NCBI GenBank assembly: GCA_949592205.1 | Contig: CATIUR010000004.1 | Location: 9,427,001 to 9,491,000, forward strand | DNA length: 64,000 nucleotides | Source: Helichrysum umbraculigerum | Lineage: Eukaryota > Streptophyta > Magnoliopsida > Asterales > Asteraceae | Direction of reading: 5' to 3' | Shown: positions 40,908-51,005 of the stretch, piece after piece | How positions within the stretch are numbered: the stretch's first letter is position 1 | Layout of the letters: every line of letters begins with the position of its first letter | Position numbers and translations under genes: made by a program | The notes under the pieces: generated by a model | The model's input: only the letters and a program-made list of their open reading frames with translations | Told to the model about the DNA's origin: nothing | Databases searched by the model: none

Positions 40908-41463
40908 CATAGTTATTAAGATCCCGATCTTGATCTTAAGATTTTACGATTTTACGATCTTCGTGAACGAAAATGATCCCAATCTTACATATGATCTTAA
41001 AATCATAGGATCTGCTTAGGATTCCGATCTTATGTCGATTTGAGCATGGAATCTTACGATCTCGATCCAATCCGATCATACTTAACATGAATATATGAGT
41101 TAACAAAATATAAATTAGTTGATTTTTGTCCAATACAAGGTTAATATGTTTATCATTTAATCAACTACTACACGTAAAACTATTCAATTCTTAAACTAAA
41201 ATAGTTTATCACGTGAAAATCTATATCTTTAATAACGAATATAGTAATCTAAGTCGCTATGATAAGTACGAATTGATGTTGGTGTTTAAACTATAAAAGT
41301 TTAATTAATTTGTCATACATTTTATCTTTTATATGTATTATAATACACATTTAAGAGACCATAATGTATGAGTAGGATCTTACGATTCCGATCCGATCTT
41401 ACCATTCTGATATTGTGAATACAAAAACGATCCTAGATAAGATCTCGATCTTGACAACCCTTG
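40908..41463. mobile_element. hAT-like non-autonomous TIR element (MITE), 556 bp
   Basis: Perfect 8-bp flanking repeats TTTGAAAC (40900-40907 and 41464-41471) surround an element starting CATAGTTATTAAGATC. Its right end, reverse complemented, starts CAAGGGTTGTCAAGATC. An 8-bp duplication and CA-starting inverted repeats fit hAT. Both ends are rich in GATCTTACGATYCCGATC-like words; there is no coding frame. Confidence 0.75.
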
Positions 41464-41471
41464 TTTGAAAC

Positions 41472-42659
41472 TCTAACTATCTATTTATCTATTTATATTT
41501 ATATTTATATTTATATTCTATATAATAATAAATAAAAATAAAAATAAAAACTGCACTTAAAACACCATGGTTTAATCCCGACCCTTAATTGGGTTTTTCC
41601 AAATTGATCCGACGATCTTTATTAATTTTTGATAGTTACACTTGACCCCTAAATATTAATTTGATTTTAATATGTTAAATTTATTAAATATTGATATTAA
41701 AATCAAACCTATACGTATATTTATCATCTCCAAAATTTGATCATATCCTTTAATTAGATTAAATGACTACCATGTTAGTTACAAACCCTATGCGACTTCT
41801 TCTTCTTCTTCGTCATCTTCATACGTATGTTTCTTTCAAGTTTTAAGTATCAATATAGGGTTATTTTTTATTTGTTATTTACTCTTTTATTATGTTTGGA
41901 ATCTAGAAAGAGGCCATGTAATTTGATTACTGATTTTGACGCATTTGTGTAGGTTTGTCATTGTTATTCATATTCTTTCTATTTACCTGTATGAAAGGTG
42001 ACATCCAAGTTTAATTAATTTGTAGGTTGTAAAGTTGATTGCCTACTTAAGTGATAAGGATCTATTTATTGCATTAAGATTCAAGGTACACCAAGATCTT
42101 TGTCTTATTAAATAATTAGGTGTTCATTTGTATTTATATGATTGTTTTATTTAGGTTTTGGAACAGAGTAGAGTACAAGTCGATTATCCTCTTGAAAGTT
42201 CGTTTTCCTTGATATGGTTTTCATTCCTCCTTTTCTTATAGTTTTTCGTTTGTGGTGTTTAGGGGAGGGTTATTGTACTAAAGTGTATTAAAGTGGGAAC
42301 GGTAGGAATGGTTTTGGACCGTGAGATTTAAATCAAACAAATACTAGTATGTATTAAGTGGCTGGATCGTAAATACTGCAACGTTGACTGGCAATTTAAT
42401 TAAAGGTAAAACTGCAAGGCCCACGTGCCAGATCTGGGTTACTGTTATGTGTTATAATTTTTATCACCAACTTTATTTAATTAGCTATAATTATAACTTT
42501 TACATAACTTAATTTTTACAAAAACAAATTTCGTCACAAAATCAATATTTTTATTATCTTTCATTTGAGAACCATTTTACTACATTTCTGTTAACATTAT
42601 TTTTACATATAAATGATACGCATACTTTTTTTTTTATTCACACATTTAGTCAGTTAAAA
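41472..42659. other. Intergenic, no gene seen
   Basis: AT-rich DNA with a TATTTA-type simple repeat near 41480-41555. No supported gene. Confidence 0.5.
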
Positions 42660-43440
42660 ACTTATTAACATATTAGAGCACAATTTAATATTAAGATACA
42701 CACACTTATTTTGTGATACACAAACTTAATTAGTGACAAATTAACTTTTTAACATATTAATCCAAAACTCGATACCAAGATACACAAATTTAAATAGTGA
42801 CAAAGTTATTAACATATTAACATAAAACTCGGCAACAAGATACACACACTTACTTTGGTGATGCACGCGTTTAATTAGTTACAAAGTAATTAACACATTA
42901 ACCCGAAACTCGGTACCAAGATACACACTTATTTTTGTGATGCACGCATTTAATTGGTTACAAATTTATCAACATATTAACCCAGTACTCGGTACCAAGA
43001 TACACACACTTATTTTTGTGATACACACATTTTGTTAGTTGTAAGGTTATTAACATATTAACCCAAAACTCGGTACCAAGATACACATACTTATTTTTGT
43101 GATACACGCATTTAATTAGTTGCAAAGTTATTAACATATAAACCCAAAACTCGGTACCAAGATACACATACTTATTTTTGTGATACACGCATTTAATTGT
43201 TGCGAAGTTATTAACATATTAACCCAAACTGAGTAACAAGATGCACGAACTTATTTTTTGTGATACCCAAACTTATTTTTGTAATACACACACTTAATTA
43301 GTTACAAATTTATTGATGTGTATTAACGTAAAACTGAGCAACAAAATACACACTTATTTATGTGATACTTACACTTAAACACAAAATTACTTACATATTA
43401 ACACACAATATTACACGTAGATACACAATTAAATAATCAA
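42660..43440. repeat. Minisatellite, about 80-bp unit, roughly nine copies
   Basis: The anchor ACTCGGTACCAAGATACACA recurs near 42830, 42911, 42990, 43071 and 43152, with degenerate copies near 42770, 43231 and 43334. Spacing is 79-81 bp in the core. Each unit contains TATTAACATATTAACCC, TTATTTTTGTGATACACGC and ATTTAATTAGTT. Edge copies are more diverged. Three core units stay open on the minus strand only because 81 is a multiple of three. Confidence 0.9.
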
Positions 43441-44434
43441 AATATTAAAACACCCATTCTGTTGATTAAAACTTATTGAATTATCAAAACGTTCAAATCA
43501 AAATCAAAAAGTAACACCGGAATTCTTTATCTAATCATATACACCTTCAATATACAATGCTAAAAACAAACTACCTAGTAATCTTACCTGTTATAAATTA
43601 AACTGCAGTTGTCAATTAGTTCTTCTTAAACATTTAGTAGAGTCTATATATAAATTTAAGTCGTAGAGAAATTTGATTATAGTTCAACTATCAATCAATC
43701 AGCAATGAGATGATAATGACCATATGACAATCCGGAAACTAGCTAGCAATGTGCATTAATCACACAAATCCATACAACTATCAATCAAAGCAAAAAAATT
43801 GACTGTAATTTCAATATACCTTACTAAAACAATGATCGATCCAAACCTCGCTAGACACAATCAAATTGCTCGTCGCTATTGTTTGATATCTCGACATCAT
43901 TACGATTATCCGATTCGCTGTACTATCCGCTGTGTTCCAAATCTAATTCTCCTTCTTTCAAGTTTTTTTTCGATATCGATGTCGTCGTCGTCGGAGATTA
44001 CAACGACTGATTTCTAATTCTTCTTCTACTCAACATTAACTACTTCATCACCGTGATCATCGGAGATTAACACACCAGATGATTCTAGTTGTTCTTCATC
44101 GCGTGCATTTAGCTAGGTCGTCATCGTCGGAGATTAACATGACGGCAGGCTCCATCGGATGGTTTCCGGTCGTTGGTATCATCGGAAGTAACCTCCGTCG
44201 GTAGGTGTCACCGGAACGCAACGGTGGTAGTTGTTGGCGGTGGGGGATGGTATGGGTGCCGTAGAGAACGACAATGAGTGATACGAAAACATAGAGCTAA
44301 TTTTGGTGTAAAAAATGTCCGAGATAAATAAAAAGTTGAGACACGTGGCATAACTTAATTGATTCTTACCATTACTACGGTTAACACATATCCTACTTGA
44401 ACCCGTCCGATGGTGTTTATTCATTTATATCTAA
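43441..44434. other. Intergenic, no gene seen
   Basis: A GC-richer patch at about 43975-44260 with GTCGTCGTCGGAGATTA repeats could be an old gene or transposon remnant, but no frame is recognisable. Confidence 0.45.
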
Positions 44435-44732
44435 GAGCACATGGTGTGGTAAACAGTGTTCTGAAGAATGTTGTTGATGAGGATTTTGTGGTGTGGTAAC
44501 AGTGTTCTGGACAGTGTTCTTAAAACTTATTTTTGTTTTTAGATTTATTCTTTGTGTGAGGAAAAACAAAAAAAATAATGAGAACATTGAAGAGAACAGC
44601 GTCTCAAATTGGACGTTGCACGAGAACATTGAGAAGAACATTGATGAGAACGTTGATACGGTGTGGCAGAACAGTGTAACTCAGTGTTCTGGGTGAAGAA
44701 TTTTGATGGAACGCTGTCCACACCCAGTGCTC
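44435..44732. mobile_element. Tourist-like (PIF/Harbinger) MITE, 298 bp
   Basis: The left end GAGCACATGGTGTGG and the reverse-complemented right end GAGCACTGGGTGTGG are inverted repeats. TAA flanks both sides (44432-44434 and 44733-44735). The interior has inverted AACAGTGTTCT/AGAACATTG words and no coding capacity. Confidence 0.8.
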
Positions 44733-44735
44733 TAA

Positions 44736-45117
44736 GCAACTTTCAGGTTTCTATACTATTTCAAGCTATTCCAATAAATTATATATTTATTTATATTTAT
44801 CTAAATTGACTTATAACCTGGATTTTAACAACTACCATGTCTGCTACAACTTCTACTATGTGTTATGAGCTGTCAAGTATATGGCAATTCTTAATAAAAC
44901 ATTTGGTGCTTTTTGATGTTAAAATTGGACTACTATTTGCATCACACATAATCAGTTTTGAATTTACTGTGTGTCATGTGTAGTCACAAGGAGTAGCATT
45001 TTATAAGTTATAATTATTATTTGCTTATTATATTTTCTTGCAATGTGACTAGTTGACCACAAACATGCCCAACACCACAATCAGTACAGTATAGTAAAAA
45101 TAACACAGATAAAAAGT
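44736..45117. other. Intergenic, no gene seen
   Basis: AT-rich sequence leading into the S1P-like pseudogene. Confidence 0.4.
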
Positions 45118-46563
45118 TCAAAACCTGGCAATGGATCCTTAGAGATAACCTAGCTTCTAAGTTTCCGTCTGATTTCGGTGGTGTTGTGATTGGTAACGAT
45201 GATGTGAATTTAGTTATTAAAGAATTTGAGAAGCTAGAATTGGGTAAAGATGCAAGGGTTGATTCAAGTTATCAATTATGAAACTTGCTTGGTGGAAATG
45301 AAAACAAAAAAATGAGCGAATCGGAGCGTTTTCGGATGGAAAGAAATGGCCTGGAAAGATTTTTATTTCAATGTCATTTGGTGAAAATGAGGATAGCAAT
45401 CAAACAATTGAACGGGAAAGACAACTTTTAGCATATGTAAATATATTACGACCATTCGTCATACTCTATTTGTTATAATGTTGATTAGAATATTGAGTTT
45501 TTTGTGTTATAGTGTGTATAATTGTATGCATTACTTGCAGAGATTACAACTTAGATCATTTTGGGCAGATGCATTATGGTCAAAGGAATATACTGGTGCA
45601 AAAATTAAGATGACTATATTTAATAGTGGAATTTGTTCTGATCATTCGTATTTTTGGAATATTAAGGTTTGATGGTGATATTTATTTGGTTTAATTTGTG
45701 GAATTAATATGGTCAGAAAATGTAGTTTTAACTTTTATGTTACGATGTTAGGAATGGACTAATTGGACGAATGAATATACTTTAAATGATAATCTTAGAC
45801 ATGGTACGCTTGTTGCCGTTGGTGAAGATGCTAAATGTCTTGGTTTCGCACCTAATACCGAGATTTATGCTTTTTGTGTGTTTACAGATGCGCAGATAAT
45901 GCATATTGTACGGTTTTGCAATGCACGTGTAACCTTTTATTGTCAGCATGTTGGGATACACGATATGGTTTTTAAGTTATTAGAAGAGTACGCATTTAGT
46001 TGCTTTTTATGATTTTCTTAATAGAATAATAAGTTTTTATTTAGCTTATTGTAGGTGTCATACACGTCATGGTTTTTAGATGCGTTCAATGATGCAATCA
46101 CAAGTGAAATGGATGTTCTAAACTTGAGCATTGGTGGTCCTGATTACTTGGATCTTCCATTTGTAGAGAAAGTGAGTCTTTTTTACCCGAACCCATTTTG
46201 ACCTTTCTCGAAATGGCACTTTTTGACATAAATTGTTGTACCAGGTTTTGGAATTGACAGCAAGCAATATTGTAGTGGTGCTTGCGATTGGAAACGATAG
46301 CCCGCTTTATGGTACACTCAACAACCCTGCAGAGCGATGTAGTTGGTGTTGGTGGTATAGACTACAACGATAATATTGCTTCATTCTCATCACGTGGCAT
46401 GAGCACTTGGAAGATTCCTTATGGGTAATCACTATCAATCATTTTCTTGACGTTATATGGTTTATGATCAAACCTAACGATACAGTTTTGAAATTTACAG
46501 CTATGGACGTGTAAAACCTGATGTTGTTGCCATTGACGATTAATTATGGGATCCAAGATTAGT
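45118..46563 (+). pseudogene. S1P: Decayed site-1 protease (subtilase SBT6.1/S1P) gene fragment
   Basis: Exon-like blocks in the order of plant S1P: ASKFPSDFG (about 45118-45283, ending in a stop); GAFSDGKKWPGKIFISMSFGE (about 45322-45435, different frame); ADALWSKEYTGAKIKM (45540-45665); NWTNEYTLNDNL ... CLGFAPNTEIYAF (about 45752-45896); SYTSWFLDAFNDAI ... MDVLNLSIGGPDYLDLPF (about 46055-46170); LELTASNI ... YGTLNNPAE (about 46244 on) with a frameshift before GVGGIDYNDNIASFSSRGMSTW; and GYGRVKPDVVA ending near MGSKIS. S1P is the Golgi protease that activates membrane-bound bZIP factors. Here the catalytic Asp motif DTG reads NSG, residues around the catalytic His are deleted, there are stops and frameshifts, and the Ser-bearing part is absent. 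Introns are kept, so it is a duplicated genomic segment. It ends where a copia element begins. Confidence 0.85.
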
Positions 46564-46573
46564 ACGTAAAGAT

Positions 46574-47034
46574 TGGTATTATTTCTCATTGACTATTTCA
46601 TAAGCACAATACAAATATATATAGGAAAACGCAAACCCTAACATAAAAATGGGTCAAGCCCTCTTGAACATAACGGGCCAAAATATCCATTAACACTCCC
46701 CCGCAGTTTGAGCGGGAGGTCTTCGGACGCTCAAACTGGATCGAAATTCGGTGAACAATGATGAAGGAAGCCCTTTGGTGAAGATGTCTGCGTATTGATA
46801 ATGAGAAGGCACATGAAGGACGCGAACATGTCCCGTAGCCACTTTGTCACGAACGAAATGAATGTCAATCTCAATGTGTTTCGTGCGTTGATGTTGCACG
46901 GGATTAGATGACATGTATACGGCACTAACATTATCACAATAGACTAAAGTGGCTGTAATGAGTGGAGCATGAAGTTATCGAAGAAGATTGTGAATCCAGG
47001 CAGTCTCAGCAACAGCATTAGCTACTCCACGATA
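46574..47034 (-). mobile_element. Ty1/copia element, 3' part (LTR remnant and RNase H end)
   Basis: On the minus strand this holds the RNase H end (EYRGVANAVAETAWIHNLL ... VYCDNVSAVYMSSNPVQHQR ... HVPSHYQYADIFTKGLP), a stop, a purine-rich tract CGGGGGAG, and TGTTAATGGATATTTTGGCC, a typical copia LTR start. The LTR runs down to about 46574; its far end is not certain. This is the continuation of the copia sequence at 59164-62211, from which it was separated by the Athila-like insertion at 47040. Base 47034 is the last before the CTCAG duplication. Confidence 0.8.
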
Positions 47035-47535
47035 CTCAGTGATGTGACTCAAATAGTCATGTTTTTAAGGGCAATATTCCGCACTTTTTGGACGTAACTT
47101 TAGTGAAAACATTCCAAAATGATCATTATTTACTAAATTTCACTAAAGTGGTCTAAATATAGGCGTTGCTACAAAAATCACCTAAAACGTCCAAATAACA
47201 AGCAAATCAGGACGAATAAACGTGCACAAAATCACCCGGCCTCATTTACCTTATATAGATCACATTCTAACTTCATCATATGATAAAACAGGTAAAATCG
47301 AGACGGGAAAATCAAGAATCATGCAAATCGGATAAAGAACGGAGAAGACTGAGCAGTATCAGACCCTATAAAGTCATTTCGGCTATGCTTGAGCTATACA
47401 CATCCAATTTCAGTGAAGTTGGCATCATTAGAAGCGTAACGGAATTACGAAACCACAGGCGAAAGAATCAGGTCAAACGGACGCATAACGAAGGAGATAC
47501 GCGCGTTTTAAGCAACGAACGAAATCAGACGAACA

Positions 47536-47608
47536 CCGTATACGGCCCCACAGAGACAGTATACGGCCTACCTAACACCGTATACGGCCCTACCAAGGCC
47601 GTATACGG
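47536..47608. promoter_or_regulatory. Palindrome array CCGTATACGG in U3 of the 5' LTR
   Basis: Perfect 10-bp palindromes CCGTATACGG lie at 47536-47545, 47578-47587 and 47599-47608, with a one-base variant at 47557-47566. They sit 80-150 bp upstream of the TATA box, the position of promoter-proximal transcription-factor sites. Confidence 0.85.
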
Positions 47609-47687
47609 CCCCCTGTACCCTGTATCGTGCATCGTTTGCTTGTGCGTGCTGTTTCGCGAGTTGTACGGTTGATTTTTGAGCTTTGCC

Positions 47688-47695
47688 TATAAATA
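47688..47695 (+). promoter_or_regulatory. TATA box of the Athila-like 5' LTR
   Basis: CCTATAAATAGGGG followed by a CT-rich stretch with CACTCCTCCTC, a typical plant core promoter. The same box occurs at 57476-57483 in the 3' LTR. Confidence 0.75.
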
Positions 47696-49384
47696 GGGGA
47701 TCACTCCTCCTCATTTTATACACCTCAACACATTCACACATTTCTCATTCTCTCACTTTTCTTATTTCTCTCTTTTCTTTAACTTTCTCTCTCTAGCACT
47801 ACTCTTAGGAGTTAGAGGAGAAAGGTTAGGGTTGAGCTTACGGTTCGAGTCTAGAGGAAGTTTTAGCTTGGTAATCTTGTTGTAACGAGTTTTTCAAGTT
47901 CAAACTATTTGTAATCCTCAGTATTACGCTGCTGTATTCCCGGTGATATCTAAACTTTACTTACTGTTATAATGCTTGTGCTTTATGTTATTTCAGTTTG
48001 TATTCTGCATATTGCCATGTTTATAGAGTAGTTTAATATTGTGATTGTTGAAATGTAGATATTAGGAGTAGGGATGATGTTAAATTAATGTTTCATTTAT
48101 ACGATTGGAAATTGTTATGCTGTGTATCTGGTTAAGCTTATCCTGAATATAGATCTAGTCTCTCATCACCCTTTCCAGACTTTCACGTGACTGTTGCCCT
48201 AGGATAGGATCTGATCAACCCTAATACTATGAATATACAGTTATCTCCAGTTACAGTATGAAACTATGAACTTTCCTTTAAAAAGGCACGGTACTTCGTA
48301 TAGCGTTGGAAACACCTCGTGTGGAGTACAAATACGTGGAAGCTAAGGAAATGCCATGGATTGTTTCATCGTGAATTACCTAGAAGTGATCCTTCTAGAA
48401 CTGTGGTCTAGGAATCAAAGCTGTGGAAATGCTTGTTGCACTGTACACCGTTAATACACCTAAGATCTGGAACACTGTGGAAATGCTTAAATGCCCAGTA
48501 CACCGTCAGTACATCTAGGGTTTGGAACACTGTGGAAATGCCTAATTGCCCTGTACACCGTGATTATTCCTAGGGATGAACGCCTGACTGTAAAGGAGGG
48601 TCTATATTTATGATGGTTAAGTATGTGCTTCAATAGAAACAATACAGGGTAGTGTCAATCATATACCTAGACATGCAAAACCTTAATCACACCAATAGTT
48701 TAACATACACATGATACAATCAGTATTTGCTATAATGAAAGTAAATAGACGATTAGGTGTTAAGAAAGGTCAGTAAATACAATTGCGGTCTGTTGCCTTA
48801 TGCCTGATCCCTAGAACATTTAGGGTGACTTTGTCTTAGTTAAGCAAAGGCTCAGGAGGGTTTGAAAACAGCCTGATCTGATCAGAATCATGATAACCTA
48901 GGATTCCAGTGACATATGTTTCTAGGGTTTCACCTGAACGTAGGGTCCTAGTGTTTACACCGAAAGTATGTCTACTCTTATTCTGGTAAATCTCCAATCA
49001 ATTTTATAATGAACATCATCCCGAAACCCTAGTATCCAAGTTTCAGCAATCACATCTCTACCTGCCTGCTTAAACCCTAATTTCATTTCTCGTTATTTAC
49101 TTTTCTGCATTTAGGATAATTAGAAAACCAAATCAATCCAAGATCTATCTACCTACCCCCATCCTAATTGCGACCATAATCTTTGGTGACCCGCTTTATT
49201 TCAATTCGCTCCGATTTAAGAACGACCTCGAGTTATACTTACTGCTTGCTCCCAAGGTAGGTAGTACTTATAGTTTGAGCCCCAGCTCATATAAATTTAA
49301 AACTCATTGTCCGCCGCTTCTGTTGCTGTTGGAACAACGACCGGAGTCAAATCCGACCGACCGATAGGGGTGACGACAAGTTTT

Positions 49385-49403
49385 TGGCGCCGCTGCCGGG
49401 GAT
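49385..49403 (+). other. Primer binding site, tRNA-Asp type
   Basis: TGGCGCCGCTGCCGGGGAT lies a few bases after the 5' LTR. It matches, with one change, the TGGCGCCGTTGCCGGGGA primer site characteristic of Athila/Tat elements. Confidence 0.85.
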
Positions 49404-49535
49404 CGTTGAGCGTTACGATTTGAAGCCGCCTTAGATATTCTAGCTTTTAGGAGACCCTTTCCAATTAGGTTTTCCCAAACTTAGTTGGTAGTTATTTGCT
49501 TTCTTTAGAATAATTTAGATAGTTAAATTAAAAAA

Positions 49536-51005
49536 ATGAAAAATACAAAAACATCTTTCTATGATTCATTTCCGTCTAGCCCCATTTCTCCACTCGCCCT
49601 CAAGACGTCCAAAGAAATGATGGCCATGGATGACGTTGAGTTCTTCGCCTGCTTAGAACAAGAGTTGGAATCTGACGTCTACTCTTCATCTTTATCCTCT
49701 TCCGAAGTTATCTCCGCTAATTCAGACGATGAATCTAGAACCATAGGGCAATTCTTAGATCTTGACTTAGGAAACCATGATTCTTATCAGAAGATCTCAA
49801 CTTCTGCATCTAGCATTCTAAGTTACCAGGTTATACCTGCCCCTGAGATTTCATATTCCTTAGAAAACTTCTTTCAATTCCCTACCTCATCTGGTTTTGT
49901 CGAGAGTAACTCTGAACATCTTCAACCCTTTCGTTTTCCACCCAATGAAGAACGTCTTCCACCATGGGACGAAGAAGTTTACGAATACCCTCCAAAATCA
50001 CCTATCTTTTTGAACCTCGTACCCGAACCCGAGTACACCATCTATCGTGTTGTTGATAGGACTTTACCAATCAAACCTGAAGAAAATATCCGCTACGTAG
50101 GTAACTCTTTTGATCCTGATAGGAGATTGGATGTTTGTCGGGCATTTGCCAGACAACTCAAAACGTCTGACTTTCCTTTTTCAGTTGAACAAAGAGAAGT
50201 CGCTCGTAGGATAAAGAAACAGGTTGGTATTCTCCACCATCTTCCAAATCAAAAGGAGGAAGGTATCTTCACACATTATCGAGAGCAAGAACTAAAGCTT
50301 AAATCAGAAATAGACCTACTAATGGACCTATTCGCCTGCACCGATTATCAACCGGTTTCCCAAACCCTAATTAATCGTCATGTTGCGGCTATAATTTATG
50401 AGCTTGAGTTCTGGATCAGCAAAGATCCCGCTATATCTCTCATCATTTCTGATAAAATTCCATTTTTCGTTGACCCCGCTACTTATATGATCGACAAGTT
50501 GTTAGAGATATTCCCTGGAGCCACTGACGATAACATGGAAGCTACTTTCTTTGCTGGAAGGAAGGATATTAACGTCTCACTCACTTTGTTATTTGCTCAG
50601 TCAAAATTTCCTTTCACTATTTCACAAACATCTTTAATCGAAGAAATCACGGAGTCAGTTCACACTACCACCGGAGATCCCGATTCAAGAGAAGAATGGA
50701 AATTTCAACAAACCCTAGGAATGCTTCTTCATGACTTAAACCATATAGATGACGGATCACGAAACGGAATTTCAAACCCTAAGAAAGTTAGAAAGGAATT
50801 TAACAAGTTTATTGACAATCTTCTAGATTTAGGCAAAAAGGAACGTATGTTTCTCACCGAACACGAACGATTCTCGTTACATCCCGCAGACCTAGTTGAT
50901 TCTGTCATTAAGATTCTCACTTGTGACTTTATTCCTCGCTACACTTTCCCTCAACCAAGAGCACCAAATTCACTTAAACAATTGCTCTTGGGTAATATTC
51001 AATAA
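49536..51005 (+). CDS. ORF A of the Athila-like element, 489 aa, unrecognised
   Basis: An intact frame in the position where gag would be expected, 130 bp after the primer site. The N-terminal about 110 residues are Ser/Asp/Glu-rich and acidic. The centre and C-terminal half look globular and helical (EPEYTIYRVVDRTLPIKPEE, DVCRAFARQLKTSDFPFSVE, VAAIIYELEFWISKDPAISL). There are no CCHC knuckles, no Retrotrans_gag motif and no membrane segment. After the stop comes GGGAGGCAACCC, a motif often seen after coding regions of Athila/Tat elements. It may be a highly diverged gag or an extra ORF; no function is assigned. Absence of stops over 1.47 kb in an element lacking pol suggests recent selection or recent origin. 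Confidence 0.75.
   Translation: MKNTKTSFYDSFPSSPISPLALKTSKEMMAMDDVEFFACLEQELESDVYSSSLSSSEVISANSDDESRTIGQFLDLDLGNHDSYQKISTSASSILSYQVIPAPEISYSLENFFQFPTSSGFVESNSEHLQPFRFPPNEERLPPWDEEVYEYPPKSPIFLNLVPEPEYTIYRVVDRTLPIKPEENIRYVGNSFDPDRRLDVCRAFARQLKTSDFPFSVEQREVARRIKKQVGILHHLPNQKEEGIFTHYREQELKLKSEIDLLMDLFACTDYQPVSQTLINRHVAAIIYELEFWISKDPAISLIISDKIPFFVDPATYMIDKLLEIFPGATDDNMEATFFAGRKDINVSLTLLFAQSKFPFTISQTSLIEEITESVHTTTGDPDSREEWKFQQTLGMLLHDLNHIDDGSRNGISNPKKVRKEFNKFIDNLLDLGKKERMFLTEHERFSLHPADLVDSVIKILTCDFIPRYTFPQPRAPNSLKQLLLGNIQ

Larger units (their letters stand above)
47040..49378 (+). repeat. 5' LTR of the Athila-like element
   Basis: 2339 bp. It holds the CCGTATACGG array (47536-47608), a TATA box (TATAAATA, 47688-47695) and, at about 48421-48570, three tandem units of about 60 bp built on CTGTGGAAATGC ... 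GTACACCGT. Transcription probably starts shortly after 47715. Confidence 0.92.

Noticed and set aside
42958..43188. 76-residue repetitive minus-strand frame
   Set aside because: It is the product of an 81-bp minisatellite unit that happens to be a multiple of three; there is no support as a gene.
42660..43440. Possible CRISPR-like regular repeats
   Set aside because: The units are long, contiguous tandem repeats without unique spacers, and this is a plant nuclear genome.
47280..47672. 130-residue frame in the LTR (also at 57070-57444)
   Set aside because: It lies in U3 upstream of the TATA box, runs through the palindrome array, and its C-terminal part differs between the two LTRs by indels.
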